In this document: positions 26,703 through 36,230 of the stretch, piece after piece | Position numbering within the stretch: position 1 is the stretch's first letter | Layout: every line of letters begins with the position of its first letter | Assembly: GCF_004367745.1 (NCBI RefSeq) | Contig: NZ_CP037993.1 | Location: forward strand, 4,526,001 to 4,590,000 | DNA: 64,000 bases | Direction: 5' to 3' | Source of the DNA: Herbaspirillum huttiense | GTDB taxonomy: Bacteria > Pseudomonadota > Gammaproteobacteria > Burkholderiales > Burkholderiaceae_D | Made by a program: the position numbers and the translations under genes | Notes under the pieces: model-generated | What the model was told of the DNA's origin: nothing | Databases searched by the model: none | The model's input: the letters and a program-made list of their open reading frames with translations, nothing else

Positions 26703-26745
26703 ATTCTAGAGAGCTGCGGCTTTTTTCTTTAACCCAAATTGGCAG
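26703..26745 (-). promoter_or_regulatory. Predicted activator-dependent promoter, copy D (APC permease)
   Basis: On the minus strand CTGCCAATTTGGGTTAA (26729-26745; 12-13 of 17 matching copies A/C) is followed by TAGAAT (26703-26708) exactly 23 bp after TTGGGT. Direction and distance (about 145 bp to the start) match copy A. The remainder of the gap to 26919 shows no gene. Confidence 0.5.
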
Positions 26746-26919
26746 TCCGGCAGACGCCGGACATGGCAGTGCCGCCACGTACTCCTGATGGATTGTAGGT
26801 GGCAGCCGTACGAAAAAGAGAGGAAGGCAAGCCAGAAAGACGGCGACACGGCCTGCACTGTGGCAAGCCGGCCGCACTGGCTGACGAAGCGCTGACGGCG
26901 CGCTCCCGAGGGAAGAGAA

Positions 26920-27192
26920 TCAGGCCGCCAGGCGGCGTTCGATGATCTCGTACGCACGCAGCATGCCGGCGATGCGCGCGTGCTCGAAATCGAGATACAG
27001 GGGGCTGTCCTGCCGGTAACGCAGGATGCGCTTGCCGGCGTGGAAGATGCGCAGGCTCATCTCCCAGCCATGCGGCCCCTGAATCGCGATGACGCGGATA
27101 TCGTAGTCGCGATACCGGGCGTGGTGGATCTGCTCGCGGTCGTTGAGGAGCCGGCGGCCATACAGCCGCAAATCACTGCGCGGACACATCAT
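26920..27192 (-). CDS. Hypothetical protein, translationally coupled to the RND pump
   Basis: A 90-residue basic protein of unknown function (MMCPRSDLRLYGRRLLNDRE...). It is rich in Arg and Tyr, with a predicted short beta sheet (YDIRVIAIQGPHGWEMSLRIF) followed by a helix (EHARIAGMLRAYEIIERRL). Its ATG overlaps the RND pump stop (ATGA, 27189-27192), so it is the downstream partner of that gene. No membrane segment or metal motif is visible. Confidence 0.6.
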   Translation of the reverse strand: MMCPRSDLRLYGRRLLNDREQIHHARYRDYDIRVIAIQGPHGWEMSLRIFHAGKRILRYRQDSPLYLDFEHARIAGMLRAYEIIERRLAA

Positions 27193-30100
27193 GCCTCCTG
27201 CACGCCTTGCGCGCTGCGGCGACGTCCCGCCCCCAGCACCAGCACGAAGAACAAGGGCACGAACAGTACCGCCAGCACCGTGGCACTGACCATGCCGCCG
27301 AACACGCCCGTGCCGATGGCGCGCTGGGTCTCGGCACTCGCGCCCGAGGCCAGCATCAGCGGCACCACGCCCAGCGCAAAGGCCAGCGAAGTCATGAGGA
27401 TGGGCCGCAGGCGCAGCACCGCCGCCTTGATCGCCGCCTCCACCAGGCCTGCACCCTCGGCGCGCAACTGGCGCGCGAACTCGACGATGAGGATGGCATT
27501 CTTGGCCGAGAGCCCGATGACGGTAATCATGCCGACCTTGAAGAACACGTCATTGGGCATGTCGCGCAGGATCACCGCGGCGACCGCACCGATCAAGCCC
27601 AGCGGCACCACCAGCATGACCGACAGCGGAATGCGCCAGCTCTCGTACAAGGCCGCCAGCACCAGGAACACCACCAGCATCGACAAGGCCATCAGCATCG
27701 GTGCCTGGGCCGCCGACAGGCGTTCCTGCAGCGACTGGCCGGTCCATGCCACGGCAAACCCGGGCGGCAGTTGCTGCGCCAGCTTTTCCATCTCCGCCAT
27801 GGCATCGCCACTGGCCACGCCCGGCGCAGCACTGCCGGAGATGCGCACCGCCGGGAAGCCCTGGTAGCGCTGCAATTGGGTCGGCACCACCTGCCATTGG
27901 GCTTGTACCATTTCCGAGAGCGGCACCATGCCGCCGTTCTGGTTGCGCACATACGGCTTCATCAGGTCCTCGATCTGCATGCGCGATTGCGCCTGGGCCT
28001 GAATGATGACCTGCTGCATGCGGCCCGCATTGGGGAAATCATTTACATAGAAGGAACCCATGGCCGCCGAGAGCGTATCGCTGATGCTGGCAAAGGAAAC
28101 GCCCAGCGCGGCGGCCTTGTGGCGATCCACATTGAGCTGCAGGCTCGCACCCGGTGGCAGGCCATCCGCATACACGCCGGCCAGCTTGGGGCTCTGTGCT
28201 GCCAGTGCCAGCAGTTGCGCTTCGGCCGCCTTGAGCGCGGCGTGGCCCTGGTTGGCACGGTCCTGCAGGCGCATGGCAAAGCCGGAGGAATTGCCCAGCT
28301 CCTCGATGGCCGGCGGCAGCAGGCTCATGACCATGCCATCCACTCCGTTCTCCATGGCCGCCTGCGCATGCAGGGCCTCGATGGCGGCGGTGGAACCCTT
28401 GCGCTCCTTCCAGTCCTTCAGTTCGGTGAAAGCCATCGCCGCATTGGGGCCGGAACCGGAGAAACCGAATCCCAGCACCGACAGATTGGCACCGATATCC
28501 TCACGCGTTTTCAGATAGCGCTCGAACTGATCCACGGCGCGCGCAGTGCGCTCGGTGGTAGCGTCGGCGGGCAGCTGGAAGCTGGTCATGAAATAGCCCT
28601 GGTCTTCTTCCGGCAGGAAGGCCGACGGCAGCGCCCGCAAACCCAGCACCAGCAACAGCGACAGCGCGCCATAGAGCAGCATCATGCGCAGCCCGCGCGC
28701 GATCAAGCGGCCCAGCAGCGATTCATAGCGGCGCGTGAGGCGTGCGAAGGCACGGTTGAAGGCTCCGAAGAAACCACGCTTCTCGTGATGGCCGGGGGCC
28801 ACCGGTTTGAGCAAGGTGGCGCACAGGGCCGGCGTCAGGCTCAGCGCCAGGAAGGCCGAGAACAGGATCGATACCGCCATGGCCAGCGAGAACTGGCGAT
28901 AGATCACGCCCACCGATCCCCCGGCCAGCGCCATGGGAATGAAGACGGCGGTCAGCACCAGGGTGATGCCGATGATGGCACCGGTGATCTCCCCCATCGC
29001 CTTGATGGTGGCCTCGCGCGGACCCAGGCCTTCCTCGGCCATGATGCGCTCGACGTTTTCCACCACCACGATGGCGTCATCGACGATGATGCCGATGGCC
29101 AGCACCATGCCGAACATGGTCAGCACGTTGACCGAGTAGCCGGCCACCAGCATCACCGCCAGCGTGCCCAGCAGCGCGATGGGCGCGACGATGGCCGGGA
29201 TGACGGTATAGCGCACGTTCTGCAGGAACAAATACATCACCAGGAACACCAGCACCATGGCCTCGATCAGGGTCTGCACCACTTTCTGGATGGAGATCTT
29301 GACGAAGGGCGCGGTGTTGTAGGGCAGCGAGAACTGCATGCCCTGCGGCAGGCTGGGGCGCAGTTCTTCCATGCGCGCCTGGATCGCTGCAGCCGTGCGG
29401 ACCGCGTTGGCACCGGGCGAGAGCTGTACGGCCGCCACGCCCGCAGGCTTGCCGTCTTCACGGTTGGCGAAGGCATAGGATTGCGCGCCCAGTTCGACCC
29501 GGGCCACGTCGCCCAGCAGCACCCGCGAACCATCGGCCTTGGCCTTGAGCACGATGGAAGCGAACTGGTCCGGTGACTGCAACTGTCCTTGTACTGTCAG
29601 GGGAACGGCGATCTGCTGGCCCGGTACAGTTGGCGTATCGCCCAGGCGTCCGGGAGCAATCTGTGCGTTCTGCTGGCTGATCGCTGTACTGACATCTGTT
29701 ACGGACAGTCCGAAGGCATTGAGCTTGAAGGGATCGATCCAGATCCGCATCGCCTGCTCGGCACCGAACAGCTGCACGCGGCCTACACCGTCGACGCGGC
29801 GCAGTTCTTCGACGATGTTGCGGGCCAGGTAATCGTTGAGGCGGATTTCATCATGGCGGCCGTCCACCGAGGTCAGGCTGACCATGAGCAGGAAGCCCGA
29901 GGCCGCCGACTCCACGGTCACGCCGTTCTGGCGCACGGTTTGTGGCAGGCGCGCTTCGATGGCCTTGAGCTTGTTCTGCACGTCGACCTGGGCCAGTTCC
30001 GGATCGGTGCCGGGCTTGAAGGTCACGGTGATCTGGGCGCTGCCGGAGGTATCGGCCGAGGATTCGAAATAGAGCAGGTTCTTCACGCCCGACAGCTCAC

Positions 30101-30299
30101 GCTCGATCAGGCTGATGACGCCATCGTTCATGGTCTGCGGCGTGGCCCCCGGATAGGTGGCGTTGATCGTCACGCTGGGCGGGGCCACCGAGGGATAGCG
30201 GGCAATGGGCAACTGGCTCATGGCGATCACGCCGAAGAGCACGATGAACAGCGCGACCACCCAGGCAAAAATGGGGCGGTCGATAAAGAAGCGAGGCAT
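27189..30299 (-). CDS. Multidrug efflux RND permease, AdeB/AcrB-like (HAE-1)
   Basis: A 1036-residue HAE-1 RND pump with 12 helices and two large periplasmic loops. The N-terminus (FFIDRPIFAWVVALFIVLFG) and motifs such as GIIVDDAIVVVENVERIM (paired Asp of the proton relay in TM4), LARYPSVAPP-type segment and C-terminal GLSAKNAILIVEFA are typical; the closest remembered match is AdeB of Acinetobacter. The ATG at 30299 is used, not the frame to 30506, because RND pumps begin with this helix. No membrane fusion protein or outer-membrane gene is adjacent, unlike adeABC or mexAB-oprM. The divergent AdeRS-like system probably controls it. Confidence 0.88.
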   Translation of the reverse strand: MPRFFIDRPIFAWVVALFIVLFGVIAMSQLPIARYPSVAPPSVTINATYPGATPQTMNDGVISLIERELSGVKNLLYFESSADTSGSAQITVTFKPGTDPELAQVDVQNKLKAIEARLPQTVRQNGVTVESAASGFLLMVSLTSVDGRHDEIRLNDYLARNIVEELRRVDGVGRVQLFGAEQAMRIWIDPFKLNAFGLSVTDVSTAISQQNAQIAPGRLGDTPTVPGQQIAVPLTVQGQLQSPDQFASIVLKAKADGSRVLLGDVARVELGAQSYAFANREDGKPAGVAAVQLSPGANAVRTAAAIQARMEELRPSLPQGMQFSLPYNTAPFVKISIQKVVQTLIEAMVLVFLVMYLFLQNVRYTVIPAIVAPIALLGTLAVMLVAGYSVNVLTMFGMVLAIGIIVDDAIVVVENVERIMAEEGLGPREATIKAMGEITGAIIGITLVLTAVFIPMALAGGSVGVIYRQFSLAMAVSILFSAFLALSLTPALCATLLKPVAPGHHEKRGFFGAFNRAFARLTRRYESLLGRLIARGLRMMLLYGALSLLLVLGLRALPSAFLPEEDQGYFMTSFQLPADATTERTARAVDQFERYLKTREDIGANLSVLGFGFSGSGPNAAMAFTELKDWKERKGSTAAIEALHAQAAMENGVDGMVMSLLPPAIEELGNSSGFAMRLQDRANQGHAALKAAEAQLLALAAQSPKLAGVYADGLPPGASLQLNVDRHKAAALGVSFASISDTLSAAMGSFYVNDFPNAGRMQQVIIQAQAQSRMQIEDLMKPYVRNQNGGMVPLSEMVQAQWQVVPTQLQRYQGFPAVRISGSAAPGVASGDAMAEMEKLAQQLPPGFAVAWTGQSLQERLSAAQAPMLMALSMLVVFLVLAALYESWRIPLSVMLVVPLGLIGAVAAVILRDMPNDVFFKVGMITVIGLSAKNAILIVEFARQLRAEGAGLVEAAIKAAVLRLRPILMTSLAFALGVVPLMLASGASAETQRAIGTGVFGGMVSATVLAVLFVPLFFVLVLGAGRRRSAQGVQEA

Positions 30300-30454
30300 G
30301 CAGGAACTCCATCGGGGGAAACACGCGAAGGACTGCGCCTGCCGGTCAACCCACGGCTTTTTTGCCGCACGGGCTGCCCGACAGTACAATCGCGAGCGAA
30401 GGCGGAGTCTGGGGCATGCGCGTGAGGTTTGCGCGATACAACGATGGAGTTTTG

Positions 30455-31210
30455 ATGGAGAACGCAAGAATGGCGGCAACCCAAGTGAAAGCCGGCGAGG
30501 CCGCACCGGCCACGGGTGCGCTGATCCTCATCGCCGAGGATGCCCCCGAGATCGCCGAGATCCTGGCCGCCTACCTGGCCCGCAGCGGCATGCGCAGCGT
30601 GCATGCGGCCGATGGCGCGCGGGCACTGGAGCTGCATCTCTCGCTCAAGCCGGACCTGGTGCTGCTCGATATTCAGATGCCGCAGGTCAATGGCTGGCAG
30701 GTGCTGGCGCAGATCCGCCAGCGCGACAACACGCCGGTCATCCTGCTCACCGCGCTGGACCAGGACGTGGACAAGCTCACGGGCCTGCGCATCGGTGCCG
30801 ATGATTACGTGGTCAAGCCGTTCAATCCGGCCGAAGTGGTCGCGCGCGTGGAAGCGGTATTGCGCCGCAGCCTGCCGCGCGAGGAGCGCGAAGACCGCCG
30901 CATCCTGCGCGCCCCGCCCTTCGTGATCGATTTCGAACAGCATGAGGTGGTGGCCGAAATCGAGGGCGTGAGCCACACGCTGATGCTGACGCTGACCGAA
31001 TTCAAGCTGCTGGCACAACTGGCACGCGCCCCGCGCCGCGTGTTCAGCCGCGCCGAACTGCTGGCCACCTGCCTGCCCGAGGGCGACACCCTGGAACGCA
31101 CCGTGGACAGCCACGTCAGCAAGCTGCGCAAGAAGCTGGAAGACCTCGGACTGGCCGGTATCCCGGTGAGCATCCGCGGGGTCGGCTACCGCTTCCAGCA
31201 GGGCGGCTGA
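30455..31210 (+). CDS. OmpR-family response regulator, AdeR/BaeR-like
   Basis: A 251-residue regulator. The receiver domain (about 22-140) has the acceptor Asp72 (LVLLDIQMP), acidic pair Glu28/Asp29 and Lys121 (DDYVVKPF); the segment TALDQDVDKLTGLRIGADD is very close to AdeR. A winged-helix OmpR output domain occupies about 150-248. The ATG at 30455 is chosen because GGAG sits five bases upstream; longer starts at 30362 or 30416 lack this. It is divergent from the AdeB-like pump, with a 155-bp gap, and followed by the sensor kinase. Confidence 0.88.
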   Translation: MENARMAATQVKAGEAAPATGALILIAEDAPEIAEILAAYLARSGMRSVHAADGARALELHLSLKPDLVLLDIQMPQVNGWQVLAQIRQRDNTPVILLTALDQDVDKLTGLRIGADDYVVKPFNPAEVVARVEAVLRRSLPREEREDRRILRAPPFVIDFEQHEVVAEIEGVSHTLMLTLTEFKLLAQLARAPRRVFSRAELLATCLPEGDTLERTVDSHVSKLRKKLEDLGLAGIPVSIRGVGYRFQQGG

Positions 31211-31233
31211 TTGCACGCACCCGATACGCCTCC

Positions 31234-32322
31234 ATGAAACCCGGCATCGATCTCCTGACCCTCTGGCGCGGCAAGGGACTGGCGCGCCAGATCATCAGTT
31301 CCGTCGCCATCCTGGCACTGACCATCATGCTGATGGTGCTGCTGGGGTCTTACGCGTTCTATTCAACGCTGTTCATCTTCCTGCCCACGGCGCTATCTGC
31401 ACCAGACAGCTGGCTGCCCTCGCCCGCTGAATGGGGCTGGATCTTCGTGACCACCCTCATCGGCGTGGCCATTGCGGTGTGGGTGGCCATCCGCTTATCG
31501 CGCCGCATCCTCACGCCCTTGAATTCGGTGGCCACCAGTTTGCGCCGCGTGGCACAGGGTGACCTGGCCGCGCGCGCCGCGGCAGACCGGCAGCCGCTGG
31601 ACGAAGCCTCGCAACTGATCAGCGATTTCAATGCCATGGCCGAACGGCTGGAGCGGGTGCAGCAGGAACGCATCTTCTGGAACGCCGCGATTGCGCACGA
31701 GCTGCGCACGCCGGTGACGATCCTGCGCGGGCGTCTGCAGGGCCTGGCCGATGGCGTGTTTCAGCCCGATCCGGCGCTCTTTTCCAGCCTGCTGGTGCAG
31801 GTGGAAGGACTGGGCCGGCTGATCGAGGACTTGCGCATCGTGGGGCTGGCCGAGAGCGGCCACTTGCGCATCCAGCTGCAGCAGGCCGATCTGCGGCAGG
31901 AGATCATGACGGTGCTGAAAGCGTGTGAATCGGCACTGCACGACAAGGGCTTCACGCTCACCCTGGCGCTGGGCGCGGAGCGCCCGGCATGCGACCCGGT
32001 GCGCATCCGCCAGGCACTGCTGGCGCTGCTGGAGAATGCCCTGCAACACGCCACGCCGGGGCCCTTGCGCATCAGTACCCTGGTCGTCGATGGCCAGCAT
32101 TGCCTGCGCGTGGAGGACAGCGGTCCTGGCCTGTCCGCCAGCGACGCGCAGCGCATCTTCGATGCCTTCCAGCGTGGGCCCCGCAGTGGCGACGCAGCCG
32201 CCAAGGGTAGCGGGCTGGGACTGGCCGTGGTGCGGGCCATCGCCAGCGCGCATGGCGGCACGGTGGATTGCCAGCCCTCGACCCTGGGCGGTGCCTGCTT
32301 CGAGTTGCGCTGGCCGAAATGA
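31234..32322 (+). CDS. Sensor histidine kinase, AdeS-like
   Basis: A 362-residue membrane kinase. TM1 is near residues 20-50, TM2 near 68-88, with HAMP about 88-140. The phospho-accepting His155 is in AAIAHELRTPVTILRGRLQG, strikingly like AdeS. The catalytic ATPase domain follows (N-box LLENALQHA, G1 DSGPGL, G2 GSGLGLAVV). The periplasmic loop is very short (about 20 residues), so it probably senses membrane state. It lies 23 bp after its regulator. Confidence 0.88.
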   Translation: MKPGIDLLTLWRGKGLARQIISSVAILALTIMLMVLLGSYAFYSTLFIFLPTALSAPDSWLPSPAEWGWIFVTTLIGVAIAVWVAIRLSRRILTPLNSVATSLRRVAQGDLAARAAADRQPLDEASQLISDFNAMAERLERVQQERIFWNAAIAHELRTPVTILRGRLQGLADGVFQPDPALFSSLLVQVEGLGRLIEDLRIVGLAESGHLRIQLQQADLRQEIMTVLKACESALHDKGFTLTLALGAERPACDPVRIRQALLALLENALQHATPGPLRISTLVVDGQHCLRVEDSGPGLSASDAQRIFDAFQRGPRSGDAAAKGSGLGLAVVRAIASAHGGTVDCQPSTLGGACFELRWPK

Positions 32323-32474
32323 AACAGGCGCTCGCCACGCCTGCCGAAAAATCGCCCTCCTCTTCACTCCGCTAGCGGCCTGGCCCCCGCCTGGGCCGCG
32401 TGGACGGCAACCTGCTGAAGTTCTCTTCATATCGCCCTCCAGCCCCCGCCAGTGGGCGTTCGTGTTCGCCTGCG

Positions 32475-34151
32475 CTAGGTCTTGAAGGCCCCGACCAATC
32501 CGCTGAGCTTGCTGGCCTGCTCCTGCATCGACTCGGCAGCGGCCGAGGCCTGCTCCACCAGGGCGGCGTTCTGCTGGGTCACGTTATCCATCTGGCTGAT
32601 CGCCTGCTGGATCTGCTCCACGCCGGCGGACTGTTCCTGGCTGGCCGAGCTGATGCCGGCAATGATTTCGGTAACGCGTTGTACGCTGGCGACCACTTCA
32701 TCCATGGTGGAACCAGCCTGGTTGACCAGCGTGCTGCCGGCATCGACCTTGGAGACCGAGTTGTCGATGAGCTCCTTGATCTCCTTGGCGGCGGCCGCCG
32801 AGCGTTGCGCCAGGCTGCGCACCTCACTGGCCACCACCGCAAAACCGCGCCCCTGCTCGCCAGCCCGGGCCGCTTCCACGGCGGCGTTGAGTGCCAGGAT
32901 ATTGGTCTGGAAGGCGATGCCGTCAATCACGCCGATGATGTCGACGATCTTCTTCGACGAGGCATTGATGGCCCCCATCGTCTCCACCACCTGCGAGACC
33001 ACGGCTCCTCCGCGCTGCGCCACCGCCGACGCAGTACTGGCCAGTTCGCTGGCCAGCAGGGCGTTGCTGGCATTCTGCTTGACGGTGGAGGTGATCTCTT
33101 CCATCGAGGACGCGGTTTCTTCCAGCGAACTGGCTTGCTGCTCGGTGCGGGTGGACAAATCCAGCGTACCGGCCGCGATCTCGGTGGCGGAATTGTCGAT
33201 GCGATGGGCACCGTCGCGTACATCGGTGACGATGATTTGCAGGCCGGTCTGCATCGTCCGCAGCGCTTCCAGCAATTCACCGGTTTCGCCCCTGACGTGG
33301 TGGCTGATCTCGGCCGTCAGGTCGCCCTGCGCCACCCGGCGTGCCACCCTGGCGGCATGCGCCAGGGGATCGCGGATAGCCTTGTAGACCAGCATGAGCG
33401 TACCGGCCAGCACCACCACCGCCACGCCCATGAGGGCGTAGAAGATCAGCGCCATCTTGGCCGAATGCGCACTGGCGGCTTCCACCTGGGCCAGGGTGCG
33501 GGCGTCCAGCATGGCGAAGAACTGGTCCACCGGGCGCATGATCCGGGCCTTGTTCACGTGGTAGGCATGGTCGTGCATGAGTTCGCGTGCACGGACCAGG
33601 TCGGGTTCGCCACGCCGGGTGAAGTTGCCTTGCGCGTCTTCGTAGAGGCCCTTGACCATGTTCATGGCCAGCGCTTCGGTCTTGACCAGGGCATCCGAAT
33701 TGGCCTTGGCTTCGCTGAGCTTGGCCAGTTCGGCGTCGGTGAAGCCGGCCTCGCGCATCAGCGCGATCAGGGCGACGCTGCGCGAGCTGTCCGGGCGCGG
33801 CGGCTTGCCGTCGGCGGCGACGAAATCCCAGTAGATGCGGCCATAGTTTTCCGGGCGGGGCTTCTTGCCATCGCGGATGTCGAGGATCGCCTGGTACTGT
33901 TTTTCATAGGCGGGGTCAGCCGTGATGACGTAGGTGCGTGCCAGGCGGGTCAGGTCGTCCGAACTCTGGCGCAGTTCCGTGGCCAGCTGGAACGAGGCGT
34001 AGCGGCTCTCGTTGGCGGCATTGAGCGTGGCGTCGCTGCGTTCCAGCGCCAGCGCGGCCAGCGCGATGGCCAGCATGAGCGCACTGATGACGCCGGTAAG
34101 CAGGACGAAGATCTGGCGGATGGTAAAACGGCCTATGAATGAGACGTTCAT
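32475..34151 (-). CDS. Methyl-accepting chemotaxis protein
   Basis: A 558-residue chemoreceptor. TM1 is about residues 10-33, a periplasmic helical domain of about 180 residues follows (Pro-Asp-rich segment [19 protein letters not shown]), TM2 is about 213-235, then HAMP ([20 protein letters not shown]) and the signalling hairpin ([18 protein letters not shown] tip). The longer frame to 34415 is rejected since it lacks a matching start and the family N-terminus begins at MNVSFIGRF. No C-terminal docking pentapeptide. The adjacent divergent gene encodes a periplasmic binding protein, a possible ligand presenter. Confidence 0.9.
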   Translation of the reverse strand: MNVSFIGRFTIRQIFVLLTGVISALMLAIALAALALERSDATLNAANESRYASFQLATELRQSSDDLTRLARTYVITADPAYEKQYQAILDIRDGKKPRPENYGRIYWDFVAADGKPPRPDSSRSVALIALMREAGFTDAELAKLSEAKANSDALVKTEALAMNMVKGLYEDAQGNFTRRGEPDLVRARELMHDHAYHVNKARIMRPVDQFFAMLDARTLAQVEAASAHSAKMALIFYALMGVAVVVLAGTLMLVYKAIRDPLAHAARVARRVAQGDLTAEISHHVRGETGELLEALRTMQTGLQIIVTDVRDGAHRIDNSATEIAAGTLDLSTRTEQQASSLEETASSMEEITSTVKQNASNALLASELASTASAVAQRGGAVVSQVVETMGAINASSKKIVDIIGVIDGIAFQTNILALNAAVEAARAGEQGRGFAVVASEVRSLAQRSAAAAKEIKELIDNSVSKVDAGSTLVNQAGSTMDEVVASVQRVTEIIAGISSASQEQSAGVEQIQQAISQMDNVTQQNAALVEQASAAAESMQEQASKLSGLVGAFKT

Positions 34152-34290
34152 GAAAACCCCGTTGGAAAGAGTGGATGCAATCGGAACGGTCCAGCCGCCT
34201 GCGCTCCAAAATGAGGTGGCTCGAATTACTTGATCTATGGCAAAAATCATTAAATCTAATACTTTAAGGAAACAAAACACCAAATTTATT

Positions 34291-34310
34291 TTATTGAGTG
34301 AATTCAATAA
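34291..34310. promoter_or_regulatory. Inverted repeat in A/T-rich divergent promoter region
   Basis: TTATTGA-N6-TCAATAA, arms of seven bases, lies in the 380-bp gap (34152-34531) between the chemoreceptor and the binding-protein gene. The gap is markedly A/T-rich (34210-34330) and should hold both promoters. The factor binding the dyad is unknown. Confidence 0.35.
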
Positions 34311-34531
34311 ATCAATGTAATTTAATGAAGAGCTTGGTTTTTTTGATCGGGATGAATTTGGCGGTGAGATGCACGCTTGCGGGGTCAGAGATCGGAGCGG
34401 AGGCAATCCTTGCACTGGCGCATGGTCCGATCACGCCAGGGTGTGTATATTGGACCGCGTACCTGTGCAGAAATAACAACCATCACAAGATCAAGGTCCC
34501 GGGCAGGTTCCGCCGGGAATGGGGGAGTGAG

Positions 34532-35695
34532 ATGCGCAAAGTCACCATCATGAGGGCGGCCTGGTTCGCCCTGCTTGCCTGTTTGCAGCCGTGGACGATG
34601 CAGCCGGCCCAGGCCGAGGAAGTCCGCCAGGTGACGCTGGGCCTGAGCGCCTGGCTCACGCAGCCGATCGTGCAGAGTGCCTGGCACGGTGCGGAGCTGG
34701 CGGTGGAGGATGCCAATACCCTGGCCGCCAGGAAGAAATCTTCATGGCGTTTTCGCCTGCTGGCCCAGGATGACCAGGGGTCGGCCAATTTCGGCGTGAA
34801 TGTCGCCCGTTATTTCATCAAGGAAAAAGTCGCGGGGGTCATCGGGCCCTGGAGCAGCGATGCGGCCATGGCCACGGCCGAACTGTACGAGGCCGCCCGC
34901 ATCCCGCAGATCGGCTTTACGGCCGGCACCAGCCAGTGGACCAGCCAGGGCAATCGCATGCCGTTCCGGGTCGTGGGTGGAACCGCTGAGGTCGGCCTGT
35001 CGATGGCCGAGGTGATCACCACCGACCTGAAGGGCAAGCGGGTCTTCGTCGTCCACAATGATTCGGCCTACAGCAATGCCCTCACCGATGAACTGACCGC
35101 GCGCCTGGTCAACCGGCCGGGACTGACCGCCACCCGCTATCTGGTCGGCCGGCGCACGACTGACTTCAATGCCACCATCAAGGCGGCCAATCAGTATCAG
35201 GCGGATGTGATCGTGTTCCTCGCGCTGTTTCCGCAGGCAGCGGCGTTCGTTGAGGAAGTGCGGCGCTCCGGATCGGAGGCCAAGGTGTTGCTGGTGGGCG
35301 GGGCCAGCAGCCTGTCCTTCGGCGAGGCGGCGATGCCGCAGGCCTACGTGCTGGAATATGAACTGGCACGTGAGCAGTGTCCGCGCTGGAAGGCGTTCAC
35401 CCAAGCCTATGTGCGGCGCTACAACGCCGCCCCCAGTCCTTATTCCTACTATGCCTATGACGCGGCCAGCGTGTTGATCGCCGCCATCCAGCAGAGCGAC
35501 TCGACCGATGGCGAAAAGATCGCGGCCAGCTTGCGCCAGCTACGCCATGCGGGACTGAGCGGACCGATCAGTTTTGCGGCCGGCGGTGCCAATGCGGCAC
35601 CGCGCTTCCGGCTGTACCAGTATCGCAGCAGGGGGCAATGGCAGCAGGTGGGCGTGTTTCCGCGCGGCGCGGGGATCAACGAGAAATGCCAGTAA
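34532..35695 (+). CDS. Periplasmic substrate-binding protein, Leu/Ile/Val-binding type
   Basis: A 387-residue type I periplasmic binding protein (Peripla_BP_6, LivK-like). Its signal peptide occupies about residues 8-27 (AAWFALLACLQPWTMQPAQAEE). The fold signatures are GAELAVEDAN, VAGVIGPWSSDAAMATAELYEAARIPQI and GKRVFVVHNDSAYSNAL. GGGGGAG lies just before the ATG at 34532; an upstream open frame to 34298 is not needed. No permease or ATPase genes are adjacent, so it may serve the neighbouring chemoreceptor or a distant transporter. C-terminal Cys386 near the end is unusual. Confidence 0.82.
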   Translation: MRKVTIMRAAWFALLACLQPWTMQPAQAEEVRQVTLGLSAWLTQPIVQSAWHGAELAVEDANTLAARKKSSWRFRLLAQDDQGSANFGVNVARYFIKEKVAGVIGPWSSDAAMATAELYEAARIPQIGFTAGTSQWTSQGNRMPFRVVGGTAEVGLSMAEVITTDLKGKRVFVVHNDSAYSNALTDELTARLVNRPGLTATRYLVGRRTTDFNATIKAANQYQADVIVFLALFPQAAAFVEEVRRSGSEAKVLLVGGASSLSFGEAAMPQAYVLEYELAREQCPRWKAFTQAYVRRYNAAPSPYSYYAYDAASVLIAAIQQSDSTDGEKIAASLRQLRHAGLSGPISFAAGGANAAPRFRLYQYRSRGQWQQVGVFPRGAGINEKCQ

Positions 35696-35712
35696 GCGGA
35701 ACCTGCAAAGCA

Positions 35713-35743
35713 AAAGGCCCGTTCCCGGGGGGAACGAGCCTTT
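35713..35743 (+). terminator. Terminator after the binding-protein gene
   Basis: AAAGGC-CCGTTCC and GGAACG-AGCCTTT pair around a CGGG loop, 18 bp after the stop. The stem is strong and the trailing T-run is short (TTT), so termination is likely but not certain. Confidence 0.65.
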
Positions 35744-36230
35744 GGACTGCCTGGCGTAATGAAACGAGGTCCGATCAGAAGGGGAGTTCACAATAAGCTG
35801 CCTCATCGAGGCTAGCTGTAGGGCTAAAACCCTTTTAGACACTGGCCACGAATCATTTCAACTAGTCAAATCGGCATCTTTTGTAATGCACCAACCAAGC
35901 AAACTGCAGCTTTAGTAAAAATTCCCAGTAGTCGATTGACGCTGTGTAAAGATATGAAGCGGCGGTCTTCTTTACACTTTTCCACCTGCCACATTGGTGA
36001 CCCATTCACTGTACTGACCGAAGTACGTTTTGGCGACGGAGTCTGTCTCTTTTTTTCTTAGTATTCGATTGAACGTCCGTCCTACCCGCGGTTTTAATTA
36101 AGCTGGTTCTTCGTTCATTGTAAGTTTTTCTCGTAAGAAACGAATACTCAACTTTTCCCACTAGGTTTCTACATGGAGGTCCGCCACATCACCCTCACCA
36201 TTGCAGATCCGAAATAATAGAGGATCAAAA
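35744..36230. other. Gene-free, A/T-richer stretch at the start of the mosaic region
   Basis: About 490 bp without a credible gene. Base composition drops from the GC-rich codon style to the left, and no tRNA, integrase or attachment core is recognisable by eye. I take it as the approximate boundary between native chromosome and acquired DNA. Confidence 0.4.

Noticed and set aside
35744-36230. tRNA or tmRNA as the integration target at the island edge
   Set aside because: I looked for cloverleaf arms, a T-loop and a CCA-proximal stem and found none; the true attachment site may lie outside the visible boundary.
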